NCBI GenBank assembly: GCA_017450105.1
Contig: JAFSXC010000075.1
Span: 1 to 52,422, forward strand
Length of the DNA: 52,422 bases
Direction of reading: 5' to 3'
Origin: Lachnospiraceae bacterium
Lineage (GTDB): Bacteria; Bacillota; Clostridia; Lachnospirales; Lachnospiraceae
Shown here in pieces: positions 32,541 through 41,710 of this stretch. Numbering within the stretch: position 1 is the stretch's first letter; each line of letters opens with the position of its first letter. Position numbers and translations under genes: made by a program. The notes beneath the pieces are model-generated. The model did not search any database and was not told the origin of the DNA. It worked only from the letters and a program-made list of their open reading frames with translations.

Positions 32541-33803
32541 ATGAAAAAGAGAGTTGCCGCCGGTTTCCTGGCTGTCCTTATGGGGCTGACCATGGCAGCC
32601 TGCGGGGAGAAGAAGGAAGAACCGAAGGAGACAAAGGCTTCCGAAGCCGGCCTGGAGGCTGAGATGGAGGAAGCGGCAGAAGCTGCAGCAGAAGAAGAGG
32701 AGGCGCCATCCGCCGAGGAGACCCCGGATGCGGCGGAGGAAATCCCGGATACGGCTCCGGCCGGAATGGCCTTTAACAACTTATCCGGAACCTGGATCCC
32801 TGAAAGCTCGGCGGACCTTCGGCCCTTTGCCTGCATGATCGAGAACGGAGAGGGGGATCTTCCGTTCTGGGGCGTTTCCAAGGCGGATATCGTATACGAA
32901 GCGCCGGCAGAAAGCGACATTACCCGTATCATGGCCCTCTGGCAGGACTGGCCCTCCATCGAAAAGATCGGAACGGTTCGGTCGGCCCGGACCTATTTTG
33001 CGGCCTGGTCCAAGGAATACGACGCCTTATTCGGCCATTTCGGCTGCTCGATCTTCGCGATCCCGATGCTCCGTACCATAGACGATATGGACGGAATCGG
33101 CGTGGATATGGGCTCGGAAACGGACGAGGCAAAGCAGAAGCAGTCTCCCTACCTCGAGGATACGATGTTCTTCCGGGATCCGAACCGTTCCTCGGTCCAT
33201 TCCGTCTATACCAACGGCGACTATATTGAAAAGACGCTTGAAAAATACCCGGACCATTACCGGAAAACGGTGAAGGACGGGATCGGCCCGCGCTTTGATT
33301 TTGCCAAGGCGAGCGAGCCCGTGGATCTTTCCGCCGATCCGAACGTAAAGGACTGCATCGTGGTAACTCCGGGCGGCTATACCGACAAGAAGCCCTGGTA
33401 TGTATACGATGAGGACTCGGGCCTCTATATGCGCTTCCAGAAGGGCGAAAAGAATGTGGATGAATATTACGGCGAACAGCTTTCCGCCAGGAATATCCTG
33501 ATCCAGAATGTGGATTATGAGCTCTACACCGGCGTGGATGCGGATTACGACGCCCATAACTACAAAAACATCCACACCTGCGGAAACGGCGACGGCTGGT
33601 ACATTACCGGCGGCAAGGCCATCCCGATCATGTGGAGCAAATCCGGCAGCGCCACCGACGGAGAACAGACCATCTTCCTCGACATGAGCGGAAAAGGCAT
33701 CAAACTCAATCCGGGAACCACCTGGATCAACATCGTTCTGAACGAGAACAAGGAGAAGACCGGCATCTATGAAAGCGAAGCGGCGTACCAGTCCGCAAAA
33801 TAA
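32541..33803 (+). CDS. DUF3048 lipoprotein (YerB-like)
   Basis: 420 aa with a lipoprotein signal: hydrophobic stretch then LTMAAC with the lipidated Cys at 21, followed by an acidic linker (about 25-75). The remainder (PFACMIENGEGDLPFWGVSK; YEAPAESDITRIMALWQD; RSARTYFAAWSKEYDALFGH) is the two-part DUF3048 fold seen in B. subtilis YerB. The protein is anchored outside the membrane; biochemical function is not known to me. GGAGG lies about 10 nt before ATG. Its 3' end overlaps the next gene by 35 bp in another frame. Confidence 0.88.
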   Translation: MKKRVAAGFLAVLMGLTMAACGEKKEEPKETKASEAGLEAEMEEAAEAAAEEEEAPSAEETPDAAEEIPDTAPAGMAFNNLSGTWIPESSADLRPFACMIENGEGDLPFWGVSKADIVYEAPAESDITRIMALWQDWPSIEKIGTVRSARTYFAAWSKEYDALFGHFGCSIFAIPMLRTIDDMDGIGVDMGSETDEAKQKQSPYLEDTMFFRDPNRSSVHSVYTNGDYIEKTLEKYPDHYRKTVKDGIGPRFDFAKASEPVDLSADPNVKDCIVVTPGGYTDKKPWYVYDEDSGLYMRFQKGEKNVDEYYGEQLSARNILIQNVDYELYTGVDADYDAHNYKNIHTCGNGDGWYITGGKAIPIMWSKSGSATDGEQTIFLDMSGKGIKLNPGTTWINIVLNENKEKTGIYESEAAYQSAK

Positions 33804-35439
33804 CAACTTTTTAATGCAGGGTTCCATCCTTGCGGTCGCCTCCATCGTGAGCCGCGTGATCGGCCTCGTTTATCGGGTGCCGATGCAGCGGATCATCGGC
33901 GACGTGGGAATGGATTATTATTCCTCCGCCTATGAGGTTTATTCCATCCTTCTGATCATCAGCTCCTACAGCCTTCCCACGGCTGTCAGCAAGCTGGTGT
34001 CCGCAAGGATGGAAAAAGGGCAGAAGAAGAATGCTTTTCGCATTGTGCGGGGGGCATTCCTTTTTGCGTTTGTAAGCGGCGGGGCCGTGGCGGTCCTCGT
34101 CTTTTTCGGGGCGGATTTTCTGACCCGGGAGGTCTTAAATACGCCGTTGGCCGTATTTTCGCTGCGTGTACTTTCCCCCTGCCTGCTGATCGCCGCGTTT
34201 CTCGGCGTGATCCGGGGCTTTTTCCAGGGGCTCGGCACAATGATCCCGAGCGCCGTAAGCCAGATCATCGAGCAGATCGTAAACGCCGTTGTCAGCGTGG
34301 CGGCTGCCTTCCTTCTGTTCGGCTACGGGGAGCGGATCGGCCGGGTACTCGGCGATCCGGAGAAGATCGGCTCTGCCTACGGCGCTGTCGGCGGCACCAT
34401 CGGTACGGTAACCGGCGCGGCAGTGGGCCTGATCTTTATCTTTTTGATCTATCTCATGTACCGGACCGTACTCAAACGCCAGATGCGGCGGGACCGGTCC
34501 TCCAAAGAGGAAACGGCGGGAGCTGTGGCCTCCGTTCTGATCCTGACCATTGTTCCGGTTCTGCTTTCCTCTACGATCTACAACATTTCCTCCTTCATCG
34601 ACAACGGTGTGTTCAAGGCCATTGCGCTTCAGCAGGGCTATTCGACCTCCGACATCAGTATATGGTGGGGAAAATATACCGGGAAATACAAGCTGATCAT
34701 CAACGTTCCGATCGCGATCGCCTCGGCCCTGGCGGCCAGCAGCGTGCCGGCTCTGGCGGCCTCCTGGGCGCGCGGGGATAAGGAGCGCATCAATTCCCAG
34801 ATCGATTCCGCGATCCGCTTTACAATGGTCATAGCCCTCCCCTGTACCGCAGGGATCGGGGTCCTGGCCAGGCCGATCCTGACGATGCTGTTTAACGATA
34901 CCAGCGATATAGCGGCCAATATGCTGACCTACGGCTGTGTTGCCATCGCCTTTTATTCCCTCTCGACCCTCTCGAACGGGCTTTTGCAGGGGATCAACCG
35001 GCTGCGGCTTCCGGTCATCAATGCCGTCATCGCTCTGGTGCTTCATCTCGGAGCCCTGGCGATCATGATGTACGCCTTCCATCTCGATATTTTTGCGGTC
35101 ATCTATGCCAATGTGATCTACGCGTTTTTGATGTGCGTACTGAATCAGATCGGCTTATGGAAAGCAGTCCACTACCGGATGAACGTAATGAAAGCGATCC
35201 TGAAGCCAGCGCTGGCTGCCGCAATTATGGGCGCTGGCGTCTTCGGCCTGTATAAGCTGTTCGAGCCTGTACTTGCCAACACGATCTCCACGATCCTTTC
35301 CATTCTGCTGGGCTGCATTCTCTATCTGTTTCTGCTCCTTTTGTTCAGGAGCATTACCAAAGCCGAGCTGGAGCGGTTCCCCGGCGGAAAGCGGGTGGCC
35401 CGTCTGGCGATAAGGCTGCATCTGTTAAAGGAGGAATAA
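33769..35439 (+). CDS. Polysaccharide/lipid flippase (SpoVB/MurJ-type, MOP superfamily)
   Basis: 556 aa with about 14 membrane helices. The N-terminus (QGSILAVASIVSRVIGLVYR) and the LISSYSLPTAVSKLVS segment are typical of the SpoVB/YtgP/MurJ branch, which export lipid-linked cell-wall precursors such as lipid II. The start ATG at 33769 lies 35 bp inside the previous gene, with GGAG about 12 nt upstream; the next in-frame ATG (33814) has no ribosome site and would cut the basic N-terminus. Which flippase role it has cannot be decided from sequence. The gene ends in AAGGAGGAATAA, which also supplies the ribosome site for the next gene. Confidence 0.88.
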   Translation: MKAKRRTSPQNNNFLMQGSILAVASIVSRVIGLVYRVPMQRIIGDVGMDYYSSAYEVYSILLIISSYSLPTAVSKLVSARMEKGQKKNAFRIVRGAFLFAFVSGGAVAVLVFFGADFLTREVLNTPLAVFSLRVLSPCLLIAAFLGVIRGFFQGLGTMIPSAVSQIIEQIVNAVVSVAAAFLLFGYGERIGRVLGDPEKIGSAYGAVGGTIGTVTGAAVGLIFIFLIYLMYRTVLKRQMRRDRSSKEETAGAVASVLILTIVPVLLSSTIYNISSFIDNGVFKAIALQQGYSTSDISIWWGKYTGKYKLIINVPIAIASALAASSVPALAASWARGDKERINSQIDSAIRFTMVIALPCTAGIGVLARPILTMLFNDTSDIAANMLTYGCVAIAFYSLSTLSNGLLQGINRLRLPVINAVIALVLHLGALAIMMYAFHLDIFAVIYANVIYAFLMCVLNQIGLWKAVHYRMNVMKAILKPALAAAIMGAGVFGLYKLFEPVLANTISTILSILLGCILYLFLLLLFRSITKAELERFPGGKRVARLAIRLHLLKEE

Positions 35440-35442
35440 GCG

Positions 35443-36264
35443 ATGAAAAAAGTAAAGGACATTCCGGAAGAAGAGGAGCTTAAGGAGAAGGATACCACCA
35501 AATTCAATTTTCTGATGCTCGGCATGGCGATCGTTTTTCTGGCCCTCGGGATCCTGCTCGTAAGCTGCGTCCCGCACATTCTTTCCCTGACGCAGCTCTG
35601 TTATCTCCTTTCCGCGGTCGTAATGGGAGCCGGCGTCTTTTTCATCGTGCGCTACTTTATGACCGAGGCCTACAAAAACCTTCAGGAATACGGCTTCTCG
35701 GTCGGGGTCATTCTGGTCGCGGCCGGGTGTATCGCCATGGTGCGGTCCGAACAGATCCAGGGAGGACTGTTATACGTTTTCGGGGCGCTGATCCTGATCG
35801 CCGCCGTGTTCAAATTCCAGAACGCGCTCGATCTGAAGGCCTTACGGGACCCGCACTGGTACGTATGGCTTGCGATAGCGGCCGTCTTTGCGGTCCTCGG
35901 TATCCTTTCGGTCATCAATCCCTTCGGGGAAAATGAGGCCGCCCATGCGAGCTTTACGGCCGTCGTTATGATCATGGACGGCATTATGAGCATCATCGGA
36001 ACCATCTACCTGTTCCGGAGGATCAATCAGTTTTTGAAGAGAGAAGCGGACCCGGATGCGGTGGAGCTTCCTCCGAAGGACCGGCCCTTCTTCTTAAAGC
36101 CCGGTCCGGAGGATGCGGATACCTTCGGTTCGCCGGAGATTCCATCTGCCCCGGACGGGCCGAGTACTCCGACGGTTCCGAATGCTTCTGCGGTCCCGCA
36201 GCCGGGAGGCGAATCGAATACGCCCTCAGAGCCTGTGATCATCCGGCCGGAGGATGAGGTATGA
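35443..36264 (+). CDS. DUF308 membrane protein
   Basis: 273 aa with six hydrophobic helices in pairs (about 22-190), each with the small-residue pattern of DUF308/HdeD-like proteins (LALGILLV, AAGCIAMV, AVLGILSV), and a Pro-rich cytoplasmic tail (about 205-273). No enzymatic motif. Strong AAGGAGG before the ATG, four nt after the flippase stop; ATGA overlap with the following gene. Function unknown, envelope or acid-stress associations in other bacteria being only family-level hints. Confidence 0.82.
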   Translation: MKKVKDIPEEEELKEKDTTKFNFLMLGMAIVFLALGILLVSCVPHILSLTQLCYLLSAVVMGAGVFFIVRYFMTEAYKNLQEYGFSVGVILVAAGCIAMVRSEQIQGGLLYVFGALILIAAVFKFQNALDLKALRDPHWYVWLAIAAVFAVLGILSVINPFGENEAAHASFTAVVMIMDGIMSIIGTIYLFRRINQFLKREADPDAVELPPKDRPFFLKPGPEDADTFGSPEIPSAPDGPSTPTVPNASAVPQPGGESNTPSEPVIIRPEDEV

Positions 36265-37511
36265 CCCCGGAAGCGGACGTTACGGTAATCGGCGCGGGGG
36301 CCTCCGGTTTGTGCGCAGCCATCTTTGCCGGGCGTTTCGGCCGGAAAGTGGTCGTGGCAGAGCATATGCCGTCTCCGGGAAAGAAGCTGCTTCTCACCGG
36401 AAACGGAAAATGCAACCTTTCCAATCTGGACTTATCCACGGCTTATTACCACGGGGCCGGCAGGGACTTTCTGTCGGCCGCCTTCGGACGGTTTGACGGC
36501 CTGAAAACAAGGGAATTCTTTCTGAGTCTCGGGGTTCCCTTCCGAAATAAGGACGGGTACCTCTATCCCTTATGCGAAGAGGCCCATGGCGTGCTGCAGG
36601 CCCTGTTAAATGAGTGCTCGCGGCTTGGTGTTTCGTTGAATTACAACATCGGAATCCGTAAGATTTCCCCGGTCAGCGGGGGTTTTCTTTTGGATACAAA
36701 GGAGGGGGAGGTGTTTTCCCGCCGTGTTATTCTGGCCACCGGCGGAGCCTTCCGGAAGGAGACCGGCAGCGATGGGAGCGGGCTTCTCTATCTGACCGGG
36801 GCGCTGGAGCATCCGGTCGTTCCGACCCTTCCTGCATTGTTGCCATTATATGCCGACTTTCCGTATTTAAAGGAGGTGCAGGGCGTCCGTACCCGGGGCA
36901 CGATCACGCTTCGGATCTCTGACGGAACCGAAATAAAGGATACCGGAGAGCTTCAGCTTGCCGATTACGGCTTATCCGGCATTCCGGTCTTCCAGGTAAG
37001 CCGGGAAGCGGTAAAGGCGCTGGCGGAAAAGAAAACCGTTCAAGCCGAGCTGGATCTGCTTCCCAATATTTCCGAGGCGGAAGCATTCTTATTCTATCGT
37101 GATTTATTTTTCGGAAGGGAAGAATCGACAGCCTCCCTTCTCTACGGAACCATCCACCGGAAGTTAATTCCGGTTTTAATGACAGTTGCCGGGCTTACGG
37201 ATACGCTGCCTGCCAAGGAGCTTACCGAGGACGGACTCAAGCGCCTTCTAAAGGCGGTCAAGCATCTGTCCATGCCGGTTACGGGGCATGCGAAGCCGGA
37301 TATGGCCCAATGTACGGCCGGGGGAGTCGATACGGCCTGTGTGGAGCCTTCCACAATGGAATCAAGGCTTGTTCCCGGGTTTTATTTCTGTGGCGAGGTT
37401 TTGGATGTGGATGGGATATGCGGCGGCTATAACCTTCAATGGGCGTGGACCAGCGGGGCTGTCGCCGGGATGAGCGCCGGGATGAACGCCGGAATGAGTG
37501 CCGGAAAATGA
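36261..37511 (+). CDS. HI0933-family NAD(P)/FAD-dependent oxidoreductase (BaiN-like)
   Basis: 416 aa. The FAD-binding Rossmann motif VTVIGAGASGLCAAIFAG (about 5-22) and KKLLLTGNGKCNLSN (about 37-51) mark the HI0933-like flavoprotein family; BaiN of Clostridium scindens is a related member. The C-terminal GICGGYNLQWAWTSG motif is also conserved. The last residues are a small repeat, AGMSAGMNAGMSAGK, encoded by 12-bp units at 37464-37511. Substrate unknown; the family is very widespread, so a bile-acid role should not be assumed. ATGA overlaps at both ends. Confidence 0.86.
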   Translation: MTPEADVTVIGAGASGLCAAIFAGRFGRKVVVAEHMPSPGKKLLLTGNGKCNLSNLDLSTAYYHGAGRDFLSAAFGRFDGLKTREFFLSLGVPFRNKDGYLYPLCEEAHGVLQALLNECSRLGVSLNYNIGIRKISPVSGGFLLDTKEGEVFSRRVILATGGAFRKETGSDGSGLLYLTGALEHPVVPTLPALLPLYADFPYLKEVQGVRTRGTITLRISDGTEIKDTGELQLADYGLSGIPVFQVSREAVKALAEKKTVQAELDLLPNISEAEAFLFYRDLFFGREESTASLLYGTIHRKLIPVLMTVAGLTDTLPAKELTEDGLKRLLKAVKHLSMPVTGHAKPDMAQCTAGGVDTACVEPSTMESRLVPGFYFCGEVLDVDGICGGYNLQWAWTSGAVAGMSAGMNAGMSAGK

Positions 37512-39106
37512 TAAAAGTAGATAATATCACCCTTACCCCGGGAGAATCCGAAAAGCACCTCCCGGATAAGGTCTGCAGGAAACTTCATATCCGGCAGGAC
37601 CAGCTCCTTTCCCTATGGATTCTGCGCCGCTCCGTGGATGCGCGGAAGGGAAGGCCGGTCCGCGTTCTGTACAGTCTGGCCTGTGAGGTAAAGGGAGAGA
37701 GTCGGCATAAGGGAGCCGTTCCCTACCGGCCCTTTGTCTACCGGGCCCCGGAGAGCGGAACAAAAGAGCTTTCCCATCCTCCGGTCATCGTCGGGGCCGG
37801 GCCCTGCGGTCTGTTTGCCGCCTGGCTTCTCGCAAAGCAGGGGTATCGGCCGATCCTTCTGGAGAGAGGGAAATGCGTCGAGGAGAGACAGAAGGCGCTG
37901 ACCGCCTTCTGGGAAACGGGAGTCTTTGATCCCTATGGAAGCGCCTCCTTCGGGGAGGGCGGCGCCGGAACGTTTTCCGACGGAAAGCTCTATACCTCGG
38001 TAAAGGACCCCTCCGGCCGCGGAAGAGAGATCTTAAGGATCTTCGTATCGCTTGGCGCACCGGAGGAGATCCTGTATGACAGCGCCCCGCACCTCGGTAC
38101 GGATGTGCTGTTTCGGATCCTTCAGGAGATGAGAAAGCAGCTTCTTGCAATGGGAGCCGAGATCCGGTTTTCTACGCATATGACGGAGCTAGTGATAAGG
38201 AATAAGCGGCTGTCGGCCGTAAAGACGAAGGAGGGAGCCGAGATCCCCTGCGAGGTGCTGGTTTTAAGCATCGGCCACAGCGCAAGGGATACCTTCGTGA
38301 TGCTGAAGGAAGCGGGCCTTCCGATGGAACAGAAGCCCTTTGCGATGGGCTTTCGCGTCGAGCATCCCCAGGCGCTCATTGACCAGATACAATACCGGGA
38401 AGCCGCCGGCCTCCTTCCGCCTGCCTCCTACCACCTGTCCCATACGACCAAAGCAGGGCGCGGCGTCTACAGCTTCTGCATGTGTCCGGGAGGCTATGTC
38501 ATCAACGCCGCCTCGGAGGAGCAAAGCATCACGGTGAACGGCATGAGCTACTCCGGAAGGGGAAGTCAGACCGCCAATTCCGCGATCATTGTCCAGGTCT
38601 CTCCGACGGATTATGATGCAGAAAAACCATACAAGGGACACCCGGCGCTGAAGGGAATCTCTCTCCAGCGCCGCCTGGAGCATAAGGCCTGGGAGCTCGG
38701 AAACGACGCTATCCCGCAGCAATTGTTCGGAGATTATAAGCAGAATAAAGAATCAACCGCCTATGGAGCGTTCTCGTCCAGGCATAAGGGAGCGGCGGCC
38801 TTTTCCAATCTCCGGGGTCTGCTTTTACCGGAAATGGAGGACGCCTTTCTGGAGGGCATGGCCGATTTCGGAAAAAAGCTTCCCGGCTTTGACCGCGCTG
38901 ACGCTGTTTTATCGGGAATTGAAGCCCGTACCAGCTCCCCGGTCCGGATTCTCCGGAATGAGCGGCTTGAAACCGAGCCGGCCGGAATCTATCCGGCGGG
39001 AGAGGGAGCGGGCTATGCGGGAGGGATTGTTTCCGCAGCCATGGACGGAATGAGGACAGCAGAAGAGATCATAAGGACCTATGAAAGACCAAAAGAAAAC
39101 GATTGA
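37508..39106 (+). CDS. FAD-dependent dehydrogenase (COG2509 family)
   Basis: 532 aa from the ATG at 37508 (ATGA overlap with the previous stop). The N-terminal part (about 1-85; LHIRQDQLLSLWILRRSVDA) is the usual small extra domain; then FAD-binding VIVGAGPCGLFAAWLL (about 94-109), FGEGGAGTFSDGKLYT (about 148-163) and GEGAGYAGGIVSAAMDG at the C-terminus. The family is uncharacterised in detail, often found next to HI0933-type flavoproteins. It overlaps mutS by 26 bp. Confidence 0.87.
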   Translation: MIKVDNITLTPGESEKHLPDKVCRKLHIRQDQLLSLWILRRSVDARKGRPVRVLYSLACEVKGESRHKGAVPYRPFVYRAPESGTKELSHPPVIVGAGPCGLFAAWLLAKQGYRPILLERGKCVEERQKALTAFWETGVFDPYGSASFGEGGAGTFSDGKLYTSVKDPSGRGREILRIFVSLGAPEEILYDSAPHLGTDVLFRILQEMRKQLLAMGAEIRFSTHMTELVIRNKRLSAVKTKEGAEIPCEVLVLSIGHSARDTFVMLKEAGLPMEQKPFAMGFRVEHPQALIDQIQYREAAGLLPPASYHLSHTTKAGRGVYSFCMCPGGYVINAASEEQSITVNGMSYSGRGSQTANSAIIVQVSPTDYDAEKPYKGHPALKGISLQRRLEHKAWELGNDAIPQQLFGDYKQNKESTAYGAFSSRHKGAAAFSNLRGLLLPEMEDAFLEGMADFGKKLPGFDRADAVLSGIEARTSSPVRILRNERLETEPAGIYPAGEGAGYAGGIVSAAMDGMRTAEEIIRTYERPKEND

Positions 39107-41708
39107 AGAAACCGAATATACTCCGATGATGCAGCAATACTTAAAGACCCGGTCCGAATACCCCGGGTGCATCCTCTTTTACCGTCTCGGCGATTTTTAC
39201 GAGATGTTTTTTGATGATGCCATTACCGTTTCCAGGGAGCTTGAGCTCACACTGACGGGGAAAAGCTGCGGGGCAAAGGAGAGAGCGCCGATGTGCGGCG
39301 TACCCTACCATGCGGCGGATACCTATCTTGCCCGGCTGGTAAAAAAGGGGTATTCTGTCGCGATCTGTGAGCAGGTGGAGGACCCGAAGACGGCAAAGGG
39401 GCTCGTCCGCCGGGAGGTGACCCGGATCGTAACGCCGGGTACGAATATCGACCCTCTGCATCTGGACGAGACGAAGAACAATTATTTATGCACGATTTAT
39501 TTTTCACAGGAGCATTACGGCCTGTCCGCGATCGATGTTTCCACCGGAGAATTTCTGGCCACCGAGACCACGGACCAGGACCAGCTCTTTGACGAGCTTA
39601 TCCGGTTTGATCCGAAGGAGATCCTGTGCAACGAGAGCTTTCGTATGTCCGGTTTCCCGGAGGAGGCGCTTCTGAAGCGGATAAAGGCCGCCGTGCATGT
39701 GGTGGACGAGAACAGCTTTCTGGAGGAGCATGTAAAGGTCATCCTGACCACCCATTTTCATGTATCGTCCATCGACGGCCTGGGGCTCATGGATATGCCC
39801 TATGCGGCGGCTGCGGCCGGGGCGGTGCTGACCTGGCTGTTTGAGACCCAGAAGAATTCCCTTGCGCAGGTGCTTTCGATCCGGCCCTATCAACGGTCCG
39901 CCTTCCTGATGCTGGACAGCACGACCCGGCGGAATCTCGAGCTGACCGAAACGCTGCGGGAAAAGGAGAGGAAGGGCTCCCTTCTCTGGGTTCTGGACAG
40001 GACCCGGACGGCGATGGGTGCGCGGCGTCTTCGGTCCATGATCCATTCGCCCATGGTGGACAAGCTGCGGATCGAGGAGCGGCTGGACGCCGTGGAGGAG
40101 CTGAAGGAAAAGGCCATTCCCCGGGAGGAGCTCCGGGAATATCTGGGAAGCGTTTATGACCTGGAGCGGCTCCTGACCCGCATTACCTACCAGACGGCAA
40201 ACGCACGGGACCTTCTTTCCTTTAAGAGCTCCCTGTCCCTGCTTCCGGCGGTGAAGACCATCCTTCAGGAGCTTGAGGCCCCTCTGTTTCAGGAGTTCGC
40301 CGCCGGTTTTGACCCGATGCAGGATCTTTTTACCCTCGTGGAGGAAGCCATTGTCGAGGAGCCTCCGCTTACGATCCGGGAAGGCGGAATTATTAAAGAA
40401 GGATATAATACTGAAGCAGACCGCCTGAAATCGGCCGAAACGGACGGGACCGGCTGGCTGAAGGAGCTGGAGGAGAAGGAGCGGGAGGCCACCGGGATCA
40501 AAAACTTAAGGGTCCGCTACAACAAGGTCTTCGGCTACTATATCGAGATAACCAACAGTGCGCTGGATAAGGTTCCGGAGCGCTATATCCGGAAGCAGAC
40601 CCTGACGACGGGGGAGCGCTACATAACGCCGGAGCTGAAGGAAATGGAGGATACGATCCTCGGCGCCCGGGAAAAGCTGATCGCCCTGGAATACGAGCTT
40701 TTCTGCTCGATCCGGGACAGGATCGCCGGTGAGGTCGTAAGGATCAAAAAAACCGCCGATATCCTTGCGCTTCTGGACGCGGTCGCCTCCCTTTCCCATG
40801 TTGCCTCGGCAAATCGCTATGTACGGCCCGCCATCACGGAAGACGGCTGTATCCGGATCAAAAACGGACGTCATCCCGTCGTGGAAAAAATGGCAGGAGC
40901 GAAGCAGTTTGTTCCGAATGACTGCTTTCTGGACGGAAACGAGAACAGGATATCCATCATCACCGGCCCGAACATGGCCGGGAAATCCACCTATATGCGG
41001 CAGGTGGCGCTGATCGTCCTGATGGCCCAGATGGGCTCCTTTGTCCCGGCGGAAAGCGCCTCCATCGGGCTTACGGACCGGATCTTTACGCGGGTGGGCG
41101 CCTCGGACGATCTGGCCAGCGGCCAGAGTACCTTCATGGTGGAAATGACCGAGGTGGCGAATATCCTGCACAATGCAACAAAAAACAGCCTTCTGATCCT
41201 GGACGAGATCGGCCGCGGTACCTCCACCTTCGACGGGCTTTCCATCGCCCGGGCCGTGGTGGAGCATATCAGCAATCCTTCGCTTCTTGGCGCAAGGACG
41301 CTCTTTGCGACGCATTACCACGAGCTCACGGAGCTGGAGGGGAAGCTGTTTAACGTGCATAATTACCGCATTGCCGTAAAGGAGAGCGGGGATTCCATCG
41401 TGTTCCTGAGAAAGATTGTTCCCGGCGGGGCCGATAAGAGCTACGGGATCGAGGTGGCCAGGCTGGCGGGCGTGCCGGAATCCGTTACCCGGCGGGCCGA
41501 GGAGATCGCGGAGGAGCTGAACCGGAAGGAGCCGCAGGAGACCCGTGGGACACAGGCTTTTCCCGAGGAGGAGCCTGTGCAGCTTTCGCTCTTTGATCCC
41601 TTGCCGGATCCGGTGATCGATGAAATTAAAAATCTTGATTTAACAAATATGACTCCTCTCGAAGCCTTAAACTGCCTGCACCGGCTTCAGGAGGAACTGA
41701 AGAGGTAA
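39081..41708 (+). CDS. mutS: DNA mismatch repair protein MutS
   Basis: 875 aa, full length MutS1. Mismatch-binding motif in LFYRLGDFYEMFFDDA (Phe-x-Glu), the domain II-III core, P-loop GPNMAGKST (about 630-638), Walker B ILDEIGRGTS and the C-terminal helix-turn-helix region. It recognises base mismatches and small loops and recruits MutL. Start at 39081 overlaps the previous gene by 26 bp; AAGGA lies upstream. mutL follows after 2 nt, so expression is coupled. Confidence 0.98.
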   Translation: MKDQKKTIEETEYTPMMQQYLKTRSEYPGCILFYRLGDFYEMFFDDAITVSRELELTLTGKSCGAKERAPMCGVPYHAADTYLARLVKKGYSVAICEQVEDPKTAKGLVRREVTRIVTPGTNIDPLHLDETKNNYLCTIYFSQEHYGLSAIDVSTGEFLATETTDQDQLFDELIRFDPKEILCNESFRMSGFPEEALLKRIKAAVHVVDENSFLEEHVKVILTTHFHVSSIDGLGLMDMPYAAAAAGAVLTWLFETQKNSLAQVLSIRPYQRSAFLMLDSTTRRNLELTETLREKERKGSLLWVLDRTRTAMGARRLRSMIHSPMVDKLRIEERLDAVEELKEKAIPREELREYLGSVYDLERLLTRITYQTANARDLLSFKSSLSLLPAVKTILQELEAPLFQEFAAGFDPMQDLFTLVEEAIVEEPPLTIREGGIIKEGYNTEADRLKSAETDGTGWLKELEEKEREATGIKNLRVRYNKVFGYYIEITNSALDKVPERYIRKQTLTTGERYITPELKEMEDTILGAREKLIALEYELFCSIRDRIAGEVVRIKKTADILALLDAVASLSHVASANRYVRPAITEDGCIRIKNGRHPVVEKMAGAKQFVPNDCFLDGNENRISIITGPNMAGKSTYMRQVALIVLMAQMGSFVPAESASIGLTDRIFTRVGASDDLASGQSTFMVEMTEVANILHNATKNSLLILDEIGRGTSTFDGLSIARAVVEHISNPSLLGARTLFATHYHELTELEGKLFNVHNYRIAVKESGDSIVFLRKIVPGGADKSYGIEVARLAGVPESVTRRAEEIAEELNRKEPQETRGTQAFPEEEPVQLSLFDPLPDPVIDEIKNLDLTNMTPLEALNCLHRLQEELKR

Positions 41709-41710
41709 GT

